Assembly: GCA_018374635.1 (NCBI GenBank)
Contig: JAHAEW010000008.1
Coordinates: forward strand, 1 to 63,379
Reading direction: 5' to 3'
Length of the DNA stretch: 63,379 nt
Source: Clostridiales bacterium
Lineage (GTDB): Bacteria; Bacillota; Clostridia; Oscillospirales; Oscillospiraceae
Below are positions 52,402-59,864 of this stretch, one piece after another. Position 1 is the stretch's first letter, and the number at the start of each line of letters is the position of its first letter. The translations under genes were made by a program, and so were the position numbers. Under the pieces are notes generated by a model. That model did not search any database and was not told the DNA's origin. It saw only the letters and a list, made by a program, of their open reading frames with translations.

Positions 52402-53253
52402 ATGGCGGCGAGAAGAAAACGACGGGGAAGGCGCAGAAGGGGACGCTTTGGCATCCTCTACAAAGTGCTGTCCTTTTTTCTCATCCTGGCCGCCATCGTC
52501 ACGGGCTGTATCGTCTTTTTCCGGGTCAACGAGATCGTGGTGGTAGGGGAGACACGCTATTCCGAGACGGAGATTATTGCCGCCACCGGTGTGGAGCTGG
52601 GGGAAAATCTCTTCCAGCTCAACAAGTTCGACATGGCCCACAAGGTATTGACACAGCTGCCCTACGTGGATGAGATCACCATCAGCCGCAAGCTGCCCGA
52701 TACGCTGGTGCTCAAGGTGACCGAGAGCACCCCGTTGGCCGTACTGGAGAGCGGAGGGAACTGGTGGCTGCTGGATGTACGCGGAAAGCTTCTGGAGCAG
52801 GGAGACGCCGCTCTGGCCCAAGGGCGGGCGGTGCTGACCGGACTTGATCCCCTCTCCCCGGCGGTGGGAGGCAGGCTGGCCGTGGGAGAGGAGCAGCAGA
52901 AGAAGCTGGAGAGCCTCATGGCGCTGTTCAGCGCCCTCCAGGCCAGGGGAATGACGGGACAGGTGACCGAGTTTATCGACCTGACCACGGAGAATGTGGT
53001 GCGGTTTGGCTACGGGGGGACCATTACGGTAGAGATGCCCCTCTTTGGCAACTTCGAGAGTCAGACCTGGCGGCTCCAGCGGGCGCTGGAAGAATTGAGC
53101 GCCCGGAACGGAACGGTAAGCGGCACCCTGCACCTCCCCTCGGAGGGAAACAAGGCTTGGCTGCTGGCCAAACGCTGGATGCCGGGGGATGAGATGGAGA
53201 GTTCTCCCACCGGAGAAGGGGAGAATGCGGTCTCTCCCGCGCCGGAGACCTAA
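52402..53253 (+). CDS. divIB: Cell division protein DivIB/FtsQ
   Basis: A 283-residue bitopic protein. A very basic N-terminus (AARRKRRGRRRRGRFG) leads to a membrane helix (about residues 20-41), then the POTRA domain (VNEIVVVGETRYSETEIIAA from 43, LPYVDEITISRKLPDTLVLK near 90) and the beta domain (WWLLDVRGKLLEQGD near 123). It is part of the FtsL-DivIC-DivIB complex. CGGAGGACAG precedes ATG 52402. Length and topology are standard. Confidence 0.9.
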   Translation: MAARRKRRGRRRRGRFGILYKVLSFFLILAAIVTGCIVFFRVNEIVVVGETRYSETEIIAATGVELGENLFQLNKFDMAHKVLTQLPYVDEITISRKLPDTLVLKVTESTPLAVLESGGNWWLLDVRGKLLEQGDAALAQGRAVLTGLDPLSPAVGGRLAVGEEQQKKLESLMALFSALQARGMTGQVTEFIDLTTENVVRFGYGGTITVEMPLFGNFESQTWRLQRALEELSARNGTVSGTLHLPSEGNKAWLLAKRWMPGDEMESSPTGEGENAVSPAPET

Positions 53254-53293
53254 ATCAGCTTGTTCCCAACAGATCGGGAAGAAGGAGGAAAAC

Positions 53294-54040
53294 ATGCCAA
53301 AGAGACGCAAACGCGGAGAGTTCGCGGTGGTGGCGGCCTTTGCCGTACTGGGATTTCTGCTGGCCGTCCAGCTCAAGAGCGTCAAGCTCAATACGGCGCT
53401 GGACGCCACCAGCGCCAGCCGTCTGGAGACCCTTCAGGAGCTCTATAACGATCTGACCACCGAGCGGGACGGACTGAAGAGCCGTTTGGAGGAGGCGCAG
53501 AAAGAGCTGGAGCAGTACCGGGACGCGGCGGTCTCCGGAGAGGGCAGCGCCGCCCTCAAGGCGGAGGTGGAGCACCTGTCCATGGTGGCGGGGCTGACCG
53601 ATGTGGAGGGGCCGGGGGTGTCCGTCATCCTAAACGACTCCAAGGCGGAAAATACCACCGGGGATGAGGCCGACTATCTCATCCATGACAGCGATCTGCT
53701 CTCGGTCATCAACGAGCTGCGGGACGCCGGGGCCCAGGCCATCTCCTTCAATGGAGAGCGCATCCTCGCCACCAGTGAGGTCCGCTGTGCCGGCTCGGTG
53801 GTCATGGTCAACGGAAAGCGCTTTGCAGCCCCCTTCATCATCTATGCCATCGGCGATCCCACTACCCTCTACAACGCGCTGACCATGCGGGGCGGCGTGG
53901 TGGATGTGCTCGGCCAGTGGAAGATCAACGTCACGGTGCAGATGAGTGAAAAACTCCTGATCGAGAAGTATACCGGGACCATTCCCACCGATTATCTGAC
54001 CAGTGTGACGGACTCCGGAGAAGAAGGGAGTGACGGCTGA
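53294..54040 (+). CDS. DUF881-family membrane protein
   Basis: A 248-residue protein with one N-terminal membrane helix (FAVVAAFAVLGFLLAVQL, about 9-26) and a coiled coil (LETLQELYNDLTTERDGLKS). The DUF881 domain follows: GVSVILNDSKAEN near 108, LIHDSDLLSVINELRDAGAQ, AISFNGERILATSEVRCAG near 150. DUF881 genes sit between divIB and ftsZ in many Gram-positives; the structure-based guess is an envelope or division role, unproven. AAGGAGGAAAA precedes ATG 53294, and the stop overlaps the next start (TGATG). Confidence 0.9.
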   Translation: MPKRRKRGEFAVVAAFAVLGFLLAVQLKSVKLNTALDATSASRLETLQELYNDLTTERDGLKSRLEEAQKELEQYRDAAVSGEGSAALKAEVEHLSMVAGLTDVEGPGVSVILNDSKAENTTGDEADYLIHDSDLLSVINELRDAGAQAISFNGERILATSEVRCAGSVVMVNGKRFAAPFIIYAIGDPTTLYNALTMRGGVVDVLGQWKINVTVQMSEKLLIEKYTGTIPTDYLTSVTDSGEEGSDG

Positions 54041-54432
54041 TGCTGAAACTGGAATTCATCGGCCTCGCAGTGGGCCTTCTGCTGGGGTGGCTGTGCCCCT
54101 GGACCTTTCCGGCGTCCTCCTCCCTCTATGTGGCGGCAGGGCTGCTCGGGGCGCTGGATTCGGCCTTTGGAGGCTGCAATGCCCGCATCAAGGGACACTT
54201 CAAGCTGGGAATCTTTCTCTCCGGCGCCGTTGGAAATACCCTCATCGCGGTCTTTCTGGCCTGGCTGGGACAGAAGCTGGGGATCCCCCTCTATCTGGCG
54301 GCTGTGGTGGTGTTCGGCACCCGCATGTTCCAAAACTTTGCAGAAATCCGGCGTGAGCTATTGACCAACAGGCAAAAGAGCGATAAAATAAACCAAGATA
54401 TTGATTCTGAGCCGTTCGACGGCACTAAATAG
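54040..54432 (+). CDS. sbp: Small basic protein family (DUF1290)
   Basis: A 130-residue protein with about three hydrophobic segments (FIGLAVGLLLGWLCPW, LYVAAGLLGALDSAFGG and FLSGAVGNTLIAVFLAWLG). The GALDSAFGGCNARIKGHF stretch is the hallmark of the sbp/DUF1290 family found beside DUF881 and ftsZ. Its function is unknown. It is coupled to DUF881 by a one-base overlap. Its 3' coding part contains a promoter that should serve ftsZ. Confidence 0.9.
   Translation: MLKLEFIGLAVGLLLGWLCPWTFPASSSLYVAAGLLGALDSAFGGCNARIKGHFKLGIFLSGAVGNTLIAVFLAWLGQKLGIPLYLAAVVVFGTRMFQNFAEIRRELLTNRQKSDKINQDIDSEPFDGTK
54361..54389 (+). promoter_or_regulatory. SigA-type promoter of ftsZ inside sbp
   Basis: TTGACC (54361-54366), a 17-base spacer and TAAAAT (54384-54389), embedded in the last 24 codons of sbp. 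Transcription would start near 54396 with an 87-base, A/T-rich leader before ftsZ, letting FtsZ levels be set apart from the mur genes. Confidence 0.75.
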
Positions 54433-54482
54433 CAGATTTTTACTTTTATAGAGTCGAATTGTTTTACTTAGGAGGAGCAGAT

Positions 54483-55640
54483 ATGCCATTTGGACTGGAT
54501 ACCGGGCCGGACAGCGTGGTTACCATAAAGGTAATCGGTGTAGGCGGCGGCGGAAATAACGTGGTGAACCGGATGATCGAGACCGGCATGGAGGGCGTGG
54601 ACTTCATTGCGGCCAATACGGACAAGCCCTTTCTGGACGTGTCCCGCGCCACCTACAAGGTGCAGCTGGGCGAGAAGCTGACCGGCGGCCGGGGCGCGGG
54701 CGCCGATCCCGAGAAGGGCCGCAAGGCCGCGGAGGAGAGCCGGGCCCAGATCTCCAAGACACTGGAGAATACCGACATGGTATTCATCACCGCCGGTATG
54801 GGCGGCGGTACGGGTACCGGCGCCGCCCCCATCGTGGCCGACGTAGCCAAGGAGATGGGCATCCTCACCGTGGGCGTGGTGACCAAGCCCTTTAACTTTG
54901 AGGGCCGCCGCCGCATGATGCAGGCCGAAAAGGGCATCGAGGACCTGCGGGACAAGGTGGACAGCCTGGTCATCATCCCCAATGAGCGGCTGAAATACGC
55001 CACCGATCAGAAGATCACCTTCCTCAATGCCTTCCAGATCGCGGACGATGTGCTCCGTCAAGCAGTGCAGTCCATCTCCGATCTCATCAAGAAGACCGGC
55101 CTCATTAACCTGGACTTTGCCGATGTGTCCGCCGTTATGAAGGACGCTGGCATGGCCCACATGGGCGTGGGCCGGGCCGCCGGAAAGAACAAGGCCGAGG
55201 AGGCCGCGAAGATGGCCATTTCCAGCCCTCTGCTGGAAACCTCCATCGATGGGGCCAAGGGCGTGCTCATCAACTTCACCGGCTCCATGGACATGAGCCT
55301 GGAGGAAGTGGACGCTGCCGCCGGCCTGGTCAGCCAGGCCGTCCATCCCGACGCCAACATCATCTTCGGCACCACCTTTGATGAGAATATGGAGGATGAG
55401 ATCCGGATCACCGTGATCGCAACCGGCTTCGAGGACAACTACCCCGGCGCCCTCTCCAATAAGCCATTCTCCGCGCCGGAGAAGAAGGAGGAGTCTGCCC
55501 CGGTGAGCAGCGCCGCGCCGGCATCCCAGAGTGCGTCTTCCCCCGTATCCAGCGCTCCGGCTCCTGCGGCCGGTGAGAGCACCGGCATGACCGATGACGG
55601 CTGGGACGATATCTTCAAGATTTTTAATCAGAAACACTGA
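54483..55640 (+). CDS. ftsZ: Cell division protein FtsZ
   Basis: The 385-residue tubulin-like GTPase that forms the Z ring. IKVIGVGGGGNNVVNRMI begins near residue 14, the GTP loop AGMGGGTGTGAAPIVAD lies near 105-120, and NLDFADVSAVMKDAG near 208 is the T7 region. A Ser/Pro/Ala-rich linker (about 330-370) leads to the C-terminal peptide GWDDIFKIFNQKH, which lacks the usual IPxFLR core bound by FtsA and other partners. No ftsA is present in the cluster. ATG 54483 follows TAGGAGGAG. Confidence 0.97.
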   Translation: MPFGLDTGPDSVVTIKVIGVGGGGNNVVNRMIETGMEGVDFIAANTDKPFLDVSRATYKVQLGEKLTGGRGAGADPEKGRKAAEESRAQISKTLENTDMVFITAGMGGGTGTGAAPIVADVAKEMGILTVGVVTKPFNFEGRRRMMQAEKGIEDLRDKVDSLVIIPNERLKYATDQKITFLNAFQIADDVLRQAVQSISDLIKKTGLINLDFADVSAVMKDAGMAHMGVGRAAGKNKAEEAAKMAISSPLLETSIDGAKGVLINFTGSMDMSLEEVDAAAGLVSQAVHPDANIIFGTTFDENMEDEIRITVIATGFEDNYPGALSNKPFSAPEKKEESAPVSSAAPASQSASSPVSSAPAPAAGESTGMTDDGWDDIFKIFNQKH

Positions 55641-55648
55641 TTCCGCCA

Positions 55649-55680
55649 TGCGGCCCCGGTGATCCGGGGCCGCATTTTTT
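55649..55680 (+). terminator. Intrinsic terminator after ftsZ
   Basis: An 11-bp stem, TGCGGCCCCGG / CCGGGGCCGCA, tetraloop TGAT, then TTTTTT. It ends the dcw transcript. Confidence 0.93.
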
Positions 55681-55684
55681 GTCC

Positions 55685-55713
55685 TTGCATTCGGGCGCGG
55701 CGGGAGGTATAAT
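55685..55713 (+). promoter_or_regulatory. SigA-type promoter of the CorA leader transcript
   Basis: TTGCAT (55685-55690), a 17-base spacer and a perfect TATAAT (55708-55713), starting transcription near 55720. That places the promoter about 320 bases before the corA start codon. Confidence 0.85.
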
Positions 55714-55719
55714 GAAGCG

Positions 55720-56045
55720 TACGGGACAGGCGGACATGCCGTCCCCATGGCAAGGCGATCGGTTTTGTTCGGCCGGTCCCTTCGCGGAGTCAGATCCGCA
55801 GATCAGCTTGGCCAGCGAAGGAGTGATATGTGCCGTGAGCAGCGACCCTTGGAGTCGAAAACGGAACAACGGGACCCAATCAGCGGCGCGCAGAACCTGA
55901 GCCGGAGCCTCTTTCCGTGCTGTCTGTGCAGCCGTGGTATTCTTGCGCTTATCCGGGCGCGGGAGACCGAACGAAAACACAGACGCGCGGGTGAATTTGT
56001 CTGTTGATACAGACCCCATCCGCCGGGAAAGGCGTGATTTTTTTG
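55720..56045 (+). promoter_or_regulatory. Long structured 5' leader of the CorA-type gene (candidate cis-regulatory RNA)
   Basis: The 402-base ftsZ-corA gap contains this leader and no convincing gene. Helices visible: GGGAC (55723-55727) / GTCCC (55776-55780); CCTTCGC (55779-55785) / GCGAAGG (55815-55821); GCGGA / TCCGC (55784-55799). Near the 3' end GTCTGT (55999-56004) can pair with ACAGAC upstream (55979-55984) or downstream (56009-56014), two exclusive hairpins. It ends with ATC-CGCC / GGCG-T-GAT (56018-56038), loop GGGAAA, running into seven T (56038-56044). The GGGAAAGG ribosome-binding site lies in that last hairpin. It fits no riboswitch class I can recognise. Confidence 0.6.
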
Positions 56046-56972
56046 CTCTCGATCCACAAGACCATTGACGGAAAAATGACAAAGCTGGATACCATCCAGG
56101 ATGGATGCTGGGTCAACCTGACCTATCCCAGCGAGGACGAACTCAACACGGTGGCCGCTACGCTGGGCGTGGAACCCACCTTCCTCCGGGCCGCGCTGGA
56201 CGAGGAGGAGACCTCCCGCATTGACACGGAGGACGGACAGACCCTCCTGATCATCGACGTGCCCGCGGTGGAAAAGGACGACGCGGTGGTGTATTCCACC
56301 CTCCCTCTGGGCATCATCGTCACGGAGAAGCACATCATCACGGTCTGCCTGAAGGAATCCTCCATCATCAAGGACTTTCAGGACGGGCTGGTGCGCAATG
56401 CCGAGACACAGAAGCGGACCAGCTTTATTCTCTATATGCTGCTGCGGGTGGCCAAGCGCTTCCTCCAGTACCTCAAGCAGATCGACAAGATCTACAACTA
56501 TATGGAGCGGCAGCTCTACAAGTCCCAGCGGAACAAGGAGCTGATCCAGCTGTTGGACCTGGAAAAGTCGCTGGTCTATTTCAATACTTCCCTGAAAGCC
56601 AATGAGGTCACCCTGGAGAAGATCCTCCGCGGACGGATCATCACCCTCTATGAGGAGGATCACGACCTGCTGGAGGACGTGCTCATCGAGGTGCGTCAGG
56701 CCATTGAGATGGCCAATATCTACTCCTCCATCATCTCGGGCATGATGGACGCCTTTGCCAGCGTCATCTCCAATAACCTGAACGTCATCATGAAGGTGCT
56801 CACGTCGATCACGATTCTGCTGACGGTGCCCAATATCGTCTTCAGCTTCTACGGTATGAATATCGAGGGGAGCGGACTGCCTCTGGCGCAGTTCTGGTGG
56901 TTCCCTCTGGCCATTACGGTGGTCATCATCGGCATTGTAGCGGTCCTTCTGAAAAAGCGGGATCTCTTCTGA
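56043..56972 (+). CDS. CorA-family divalent metal ion transporter
   Basis: A 309-residue CorA-type channel, normally a pentamer importing Mg2+ (or Co2+/Ni2+). The cytosolic domain begins LSIHKTIDGKMTKLD and contains FLRAALDEEETSRIDTEDGQ near residue 40. The two C-terminal membrane helices flank the selectivity motif YGMN near 271. Start: homologues begin at this LSIxKTIDG position, so TTG 56043 is used; ATG 56076 would cut a conserved strand. The ribosome-binding site GGGAAAGG is buried in a leader hairpin, implying translational or attenuation control, plausibly by metal. Confidence 0.88.
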   Translation: MLSIHKTIDGKMTKLDTIQDGCWVNLTYPSEDELNTVAATLGVEPTFLRAALDEEETSRIDTEDGQTLLIIDVPAVEKDDAVVYSTLPLGIIVTEKHIITVCLKESSIIKDFQDGLVRNAETQKRTSFILYMLLRVAKRFLQYLKQIDKIYNYMERQLYKSQRNKELIQLLDLEKSLVYFNTSLKANEVTLEKILRGRIITLYEEDHDLLEDVLIEVRQAIEMANIYSSIISGMMDAFASVISNNLNVIMKVLTSITILLTVPNIVFSFYGMNIEGSGLPLAQFWWFPLAITVVIIGIVAVLLKKRDLF

Positions 56973-56974
56973 TT

Positions 56975-57039
56975 GGATAAGAAAAAAGAACGGTCACAGA
57001 AAAGGACGTTTGCCTTTTCTGTGACCGTTTTTCTTATCC
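56975..57039. terminator. Bidirectional terminator between corA and the chromate transporter genes
   Basis: A perfect 17-bp core stem, AACGGTCACAGAAAAGG (56989-57005) / CCTTTTCTGTGACCGTT (57013-57029), extended outside by GGATAAG / CTTATCC with A-rich bulges. Suitable T-runs lie on both strands for the two convergent transcripts. Confidence 0.93.
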
Positions 57040-57603
57040 CAGACCGGGGAGAAACAGATAGAGGATGCCCCCCAGTACGCCGCAGCCCAGCATGACCACC
57101 ACCGGGTCGCACTTCCAGCGGCGCAGCACGGCAAAGGCGCCCACAAAGAGCCCCACCGCCACCAGATCGGGAAGGACGGGCGCAAAGCCCTGACTTCCCC
57201 AAAAGGCGGTTATGATCAGAGAAAGTCCTGCGGAGGCAATAAGGGATACGATGGCCGGACGCAGACCGTACAACGCGCCCTGGATGGCGGTGAGGCTCCG
57301 GTACCGGTAGTAGACCCAGGCCAGCAGGGAGACGATGACGCAGGAGGGGAAGACACAGCCCAGAGTAGCCACGATGGCGCCCAGGGGTCCGGCGATCTGG
57401 ATGCCCACAAAGGTGGCGGCATTGATGGCGATGGGCCCCGGAGTCATCTGGGAGATGGTGATGAGATCGGTGAGCTCCGCCATGTCCAGCCAGTGGTGGA
57501 CATCCACCACCTGGGTCTGGATGAGGGGGAGGGCCGCATACCCCCCGCCAAAGCTGAAAAGCCCGATCTGGAGAAAGCTGAGAAAGAGCTGGATCAGGAT
57601 CAA
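57034..57603 (-). CDS. Chromate transporter half-protein (second gene of a pair)
   Basis: A 189-residue membrane protein of the CHR (ChrA) family, single-domain type. FSFGGGYAALPLIQTQVV near residue 14 and SQMTPGPIAINAATFVGIQ near 48 are the family signature, followed by about four more hydrophobic segments. Paired short CHR proteins act together in Bacillus. The start is a TTG overlapping the stop of the upstream half (TTGA) with AAGGAGGG in front. The family's substrate is chromate or sulfate, but in gut-type anaerobes the physiological anion is unknown. Confidence 0.88.
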   Translation of the reverse strand: MILIQLFLSFLQIGLFSFGGGYAALPLIQTQVVDVHHWLDMAELTDLITISQMTPGPIAINAATFVGIQIAGPLGAIVATLGCVFPSCVIVSLLAWVYYRYRSLTAIQGALYGLRPAIVSLIASAGLSLIITAFWGSQGFAPVLPDLVAVGLFVGAFAVLRRWKCDPVVVMLGCGVLGGILYLFLPGLG

Positions 57604-58175
57604 GACGAACCCTCCTTCCGGCGCTGGAAGGCAAAGGTGGCCGTGATGCCCAGAAGCGCGCAGGCCAGGAGGATCCAGGCCACGTTGAGCCCGTCCCAGA
57701 GCAGGGTCACCAGAAAGGCGCCCACCATGATGGCGGTTGGAAGCCATTCCCGCCGCCGCAGGATATCCCCGCCCATGTCCATCACCACACTGGCGATGAC
57801 GGCGGATACGCCGGCCTGCATCCCCTTGAGGACCGCGGCCACCACGCGGTTTTCCCGAAAGGCGGTGTAAAAGAGAGAGACCACCGACAGGATAAGAAAG
57901 GGCGGCAGAATGGTCCCCAGGATGGAGAGCGCGGCCCCCAGCGGCCCGCCCACCCGGTAGCCCAGCAGGATGGCGGTATTGACCGCAATGGGGCCGGGCG
58001 CGGACTGGGCGATAGCGGTGAGGTCCAGCATCTCCTGCTCCTCCAGCCAGTGGAGCTGGTCCACGAACTTCTGCTTCATCAGGGGGACGATGACATAGCC
58101 CCCGCCGAAGGTAAAGGCACTGAGCAGAAAGGTGGAGGAGAACAGACGGAAATAGAGTTTGTGGTCCCGCTTCAA
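57600..58175 (-). CDS. Chromate transporter half-protein (first gene of a pair)
   Basis: A 191-residue single-domain CHR transporter. SAFTFGGGYVIVPLMKQKFV near residue 19 and AIAQSAPGPIAVNTAILLGY near 53 match the signature of its partner, so the two genes are ancient duplicates forming one heteromeric carrier. It overlaps the downstream half by four bases, ensuring equal synthesis. It lies 57 bases downstream of the FAD oxidoreductase stop's neighbour region, on the same strand, with no clear promoter between. Confidence 0.88.
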   Translation of the reverse strand: MKRDHKLYFRLFSSTFLLSAFTFGGGYVIVPLMKQKFVDQLHWLEEQEMLDLTAIAQSAPGPIAVNTAILLGYRVGGPLGAALSILGTILPPFLILSVVSLFYTAFRENRVVAAVLKGMQAGVSAVIASVVMDMGGDILRRREWLPTAIMVGAFLVTLLWDGLNVAWILLACALLGITATFAFQRRKEGSS

Positions 58176-58232
58176 AACAGGAAACGCCTCCTTTTGAAAT
58201 GTGCTTGCCGGGAAAGAGCAGCGGGCAGGCCG

Positions 58233-59852
58233 TCAGGGACAGGTTGCCACCGCTTCAGCCACCCGTACTCCGTCCACGGCGGCCGACATGATGCCGCCGG
58301 CGTATCCCGCGCCCTCTCCACAGGGGTAGAGTCCCCGCAGGCCGGTGGACTGGAGATCCTCCCCCCGCAGGATGCGCACGGGGGAGGAGGAGCGGGTCTC
58401 CACGCCGGTGAGAACGGCGTCCGGGGCGGCAAAGCCATGCACCTTCCGGTCAAAGAGGGGGAGGGCCTCCTGCAGGGTGTCGGTCACATAGGCCGGGAGA
58501 CAGCGGGTGAGGTCGCCCCAGGTGACCCCGGGGCGGTAGGTAGGCCGCACCCGGCCGGGCCCCTGGGAGGGGCGACCCGCCAGGAAATCCCCCACGGTCT
58601 GGGCGGGGGCGTGGAAGAGGGGCGCGTCTTTCTGCCGGAGGGGGGCCGCACCGCCCGCCCCCAGTTCCCAGGCCGCCTGCTCCCAGGTCTCCTGGAAGCG
58701 GACTCCGGCCAGGGGATCGTCCCCCGGGAAATCCTCCGGCCCCACGCCCACCAGGAAGCCGCCGTTGATGTTTTCCCCGTCCCGGGCCCGGCAGCTCATG
58801 CCGTTGGTGACCACCTGGCCGTAGTCCGAGGCGGCGGCCACCACCTCGCCGCCGGGACAGACGCAGAAGGTGAAGGCGCTGCGCCCCGAGGGGAGGTGAC
58901 AGGAGAGCTTGTAGTCGGCCGGGGGCAGGTCCTTCCAGTAGTCCCCGAACTGGGCGGCGCTGATGTCACGCTGCCGGTGCTCAATGCGCACGCCGATGGC
59001 AAAGTTCTTCTGCTCCATGGGGAGGTCCATGGCATGGAGCATGGCGAAGGTATCCCGGGCCGAGTGGCCGGGGGCCAGGATGAGGGCGTCGCAGGGGAGC
59101 TCATAGGGGCCCATCTCGGTGGTGACAGTGAGGGAGCGGACCTGTCCGCCCCCGGTGTGGATGGCGGTGAGCTGGCTCTCAAAGCGCACGTCGCAGCCAA
59201 GGCGGATGAGCTCCAGCCGGATGGCTTTGACCACCTGGCGGAGCACGTCGGTGCCGATGTGGGGCTTGTGGCTCCAGGCCACGTCGGCGGGCGCGCCCGC
59301 CCCAACCAGCGTGTCCAGCACGGTGCCGATGCGGCTGTCATGGGTGCCGGTAGTGAGCTTTCCGTCCGAGAAGGTGCCCGCGCCCCCCTCGCCAAACTGC
59401 ACGTTGGAGCTGCGGGAGAGGGCTCCGGTGCGCCAGAAGTGCTCTACATCCGCAGCGCGCTCGTCCACATCCCGGCCCCGCTCCAGCACGATGCAGGGGA
59501 TTCCGGCCCGGGCCAGATAGAGGGCGGCAAAGAGCCCGGCGGGCCCCATCCCCACCACCACCGGCGGCAGGGAGGAGCGGCGCAGCACCGGCGGGAAGCG
59601 GTAGGGCTTCCGCTCCACCTTGGAGACCTGCTTGGATTTGCAGCGGCTGAGGACCTTCTCCTCCTGGTCCACCGCCACCTGGACGGTGCAGACCAGATGG
59701 ACGTCGTTCTTTTTCCGGGCGTCGATGGACTGGCGGATGAGCCGGAGCTCCCCGATGTCCTGGGGGCGCAGATTCAGGACGCGGGCGGCGCGCTTGCGCA
59801 GCTGCTCCTCCCCGCCGCCCACAGGGAGGGAGAGATTGCTGATCTGTATCAT
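58233..59852 (-). CDS. COG2509-type NAD(P)/FAD-dependent oxidoreductase
   Basis: A 539-residue flavoprotein of the uncharacterised FAD-dependent dehydrogenase group. An N-terminal roughly 90-residue domain (LPVGGGEEQLRKRAARVLNL, then DARKKNDVHLVCTV) precedes the Rossmann FAD loop PVVVGMGPAGLFAALYLARA near residue 97. FGEGGAGTFSDGKLTT near 151 and the C-terminal LYPCGEGAGYAGGIMSAAVDG near 505 are typical. The physiological substrate is unknown. It starts 12 bases after deoD, behind AAGGAC, and is probably in its operon. Confidence 0.88.
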   Translation of the reverse strand: MIQISNLSLPVGGGEEQLRKRAARVLNLRPQDIGELRLIRQSIDARKKNDVHLVCTVQVAVDQEEKVLSRCKSKQVSKVERKPYRFPPVLRRSSLPPVVVGMGPAGLFAALYLARAGIPCIVLERGRDVDERAADVEHFWRTGALSRSSNVQFGEGGAGTFSDGKLTTGTHDSRIGTVLDTLVGAGAPADVAWSHKPHIGTDVLRQVVKAIRLELIRLGCDVRFESQLTAIHTGGGQVRSLTVTTEMGPYELPCDALILAPGHSARDTFAMLHAMDLPMEQKNFAIGVRIEHRQRDISAAQFGDYWKDLPPADYKLSCHLPSGRSAFTFCVCPGGEVVAAASDYGQVVTNGMSCRARDGENINGGFLVGVGPEDFPGDDPLAGVRFQETWEQAAWELGAGGAAPLRQKDAPLFHAPAQTVGDFLAGRPSQGPGRVRPTYRPGVTWGDLTRCLPAYVTDTLQEALPLFDRKVHGFAAPDAVLTGVETRSSSPVRILRGEDLQSTGLRGLYPCGEGAGYAGGIMSAAVDGVRVAEAVATCP

Positions 59853-59864
59853 GGGGCGGAGTCC

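Noticed and set aside
55720..55830. Reading the start of the corA leader as a Ni/Co riboswitch because of GGGACAGG, or as an M-box
   Set aside because: The four-way junction and other conserved strings of the Ni/Co class, and the GGTGAGGCTCC and GTGCTAAAGC strings of the M-box, were not found.
55712..55900. A possible small gene in the corA leader starting ATG 55712 behind GGGAGG
   Set aside because: The ATG lies within the consensus TATAAT -10 box, so it would not be in the transcript; the peptide has no recognisable features.
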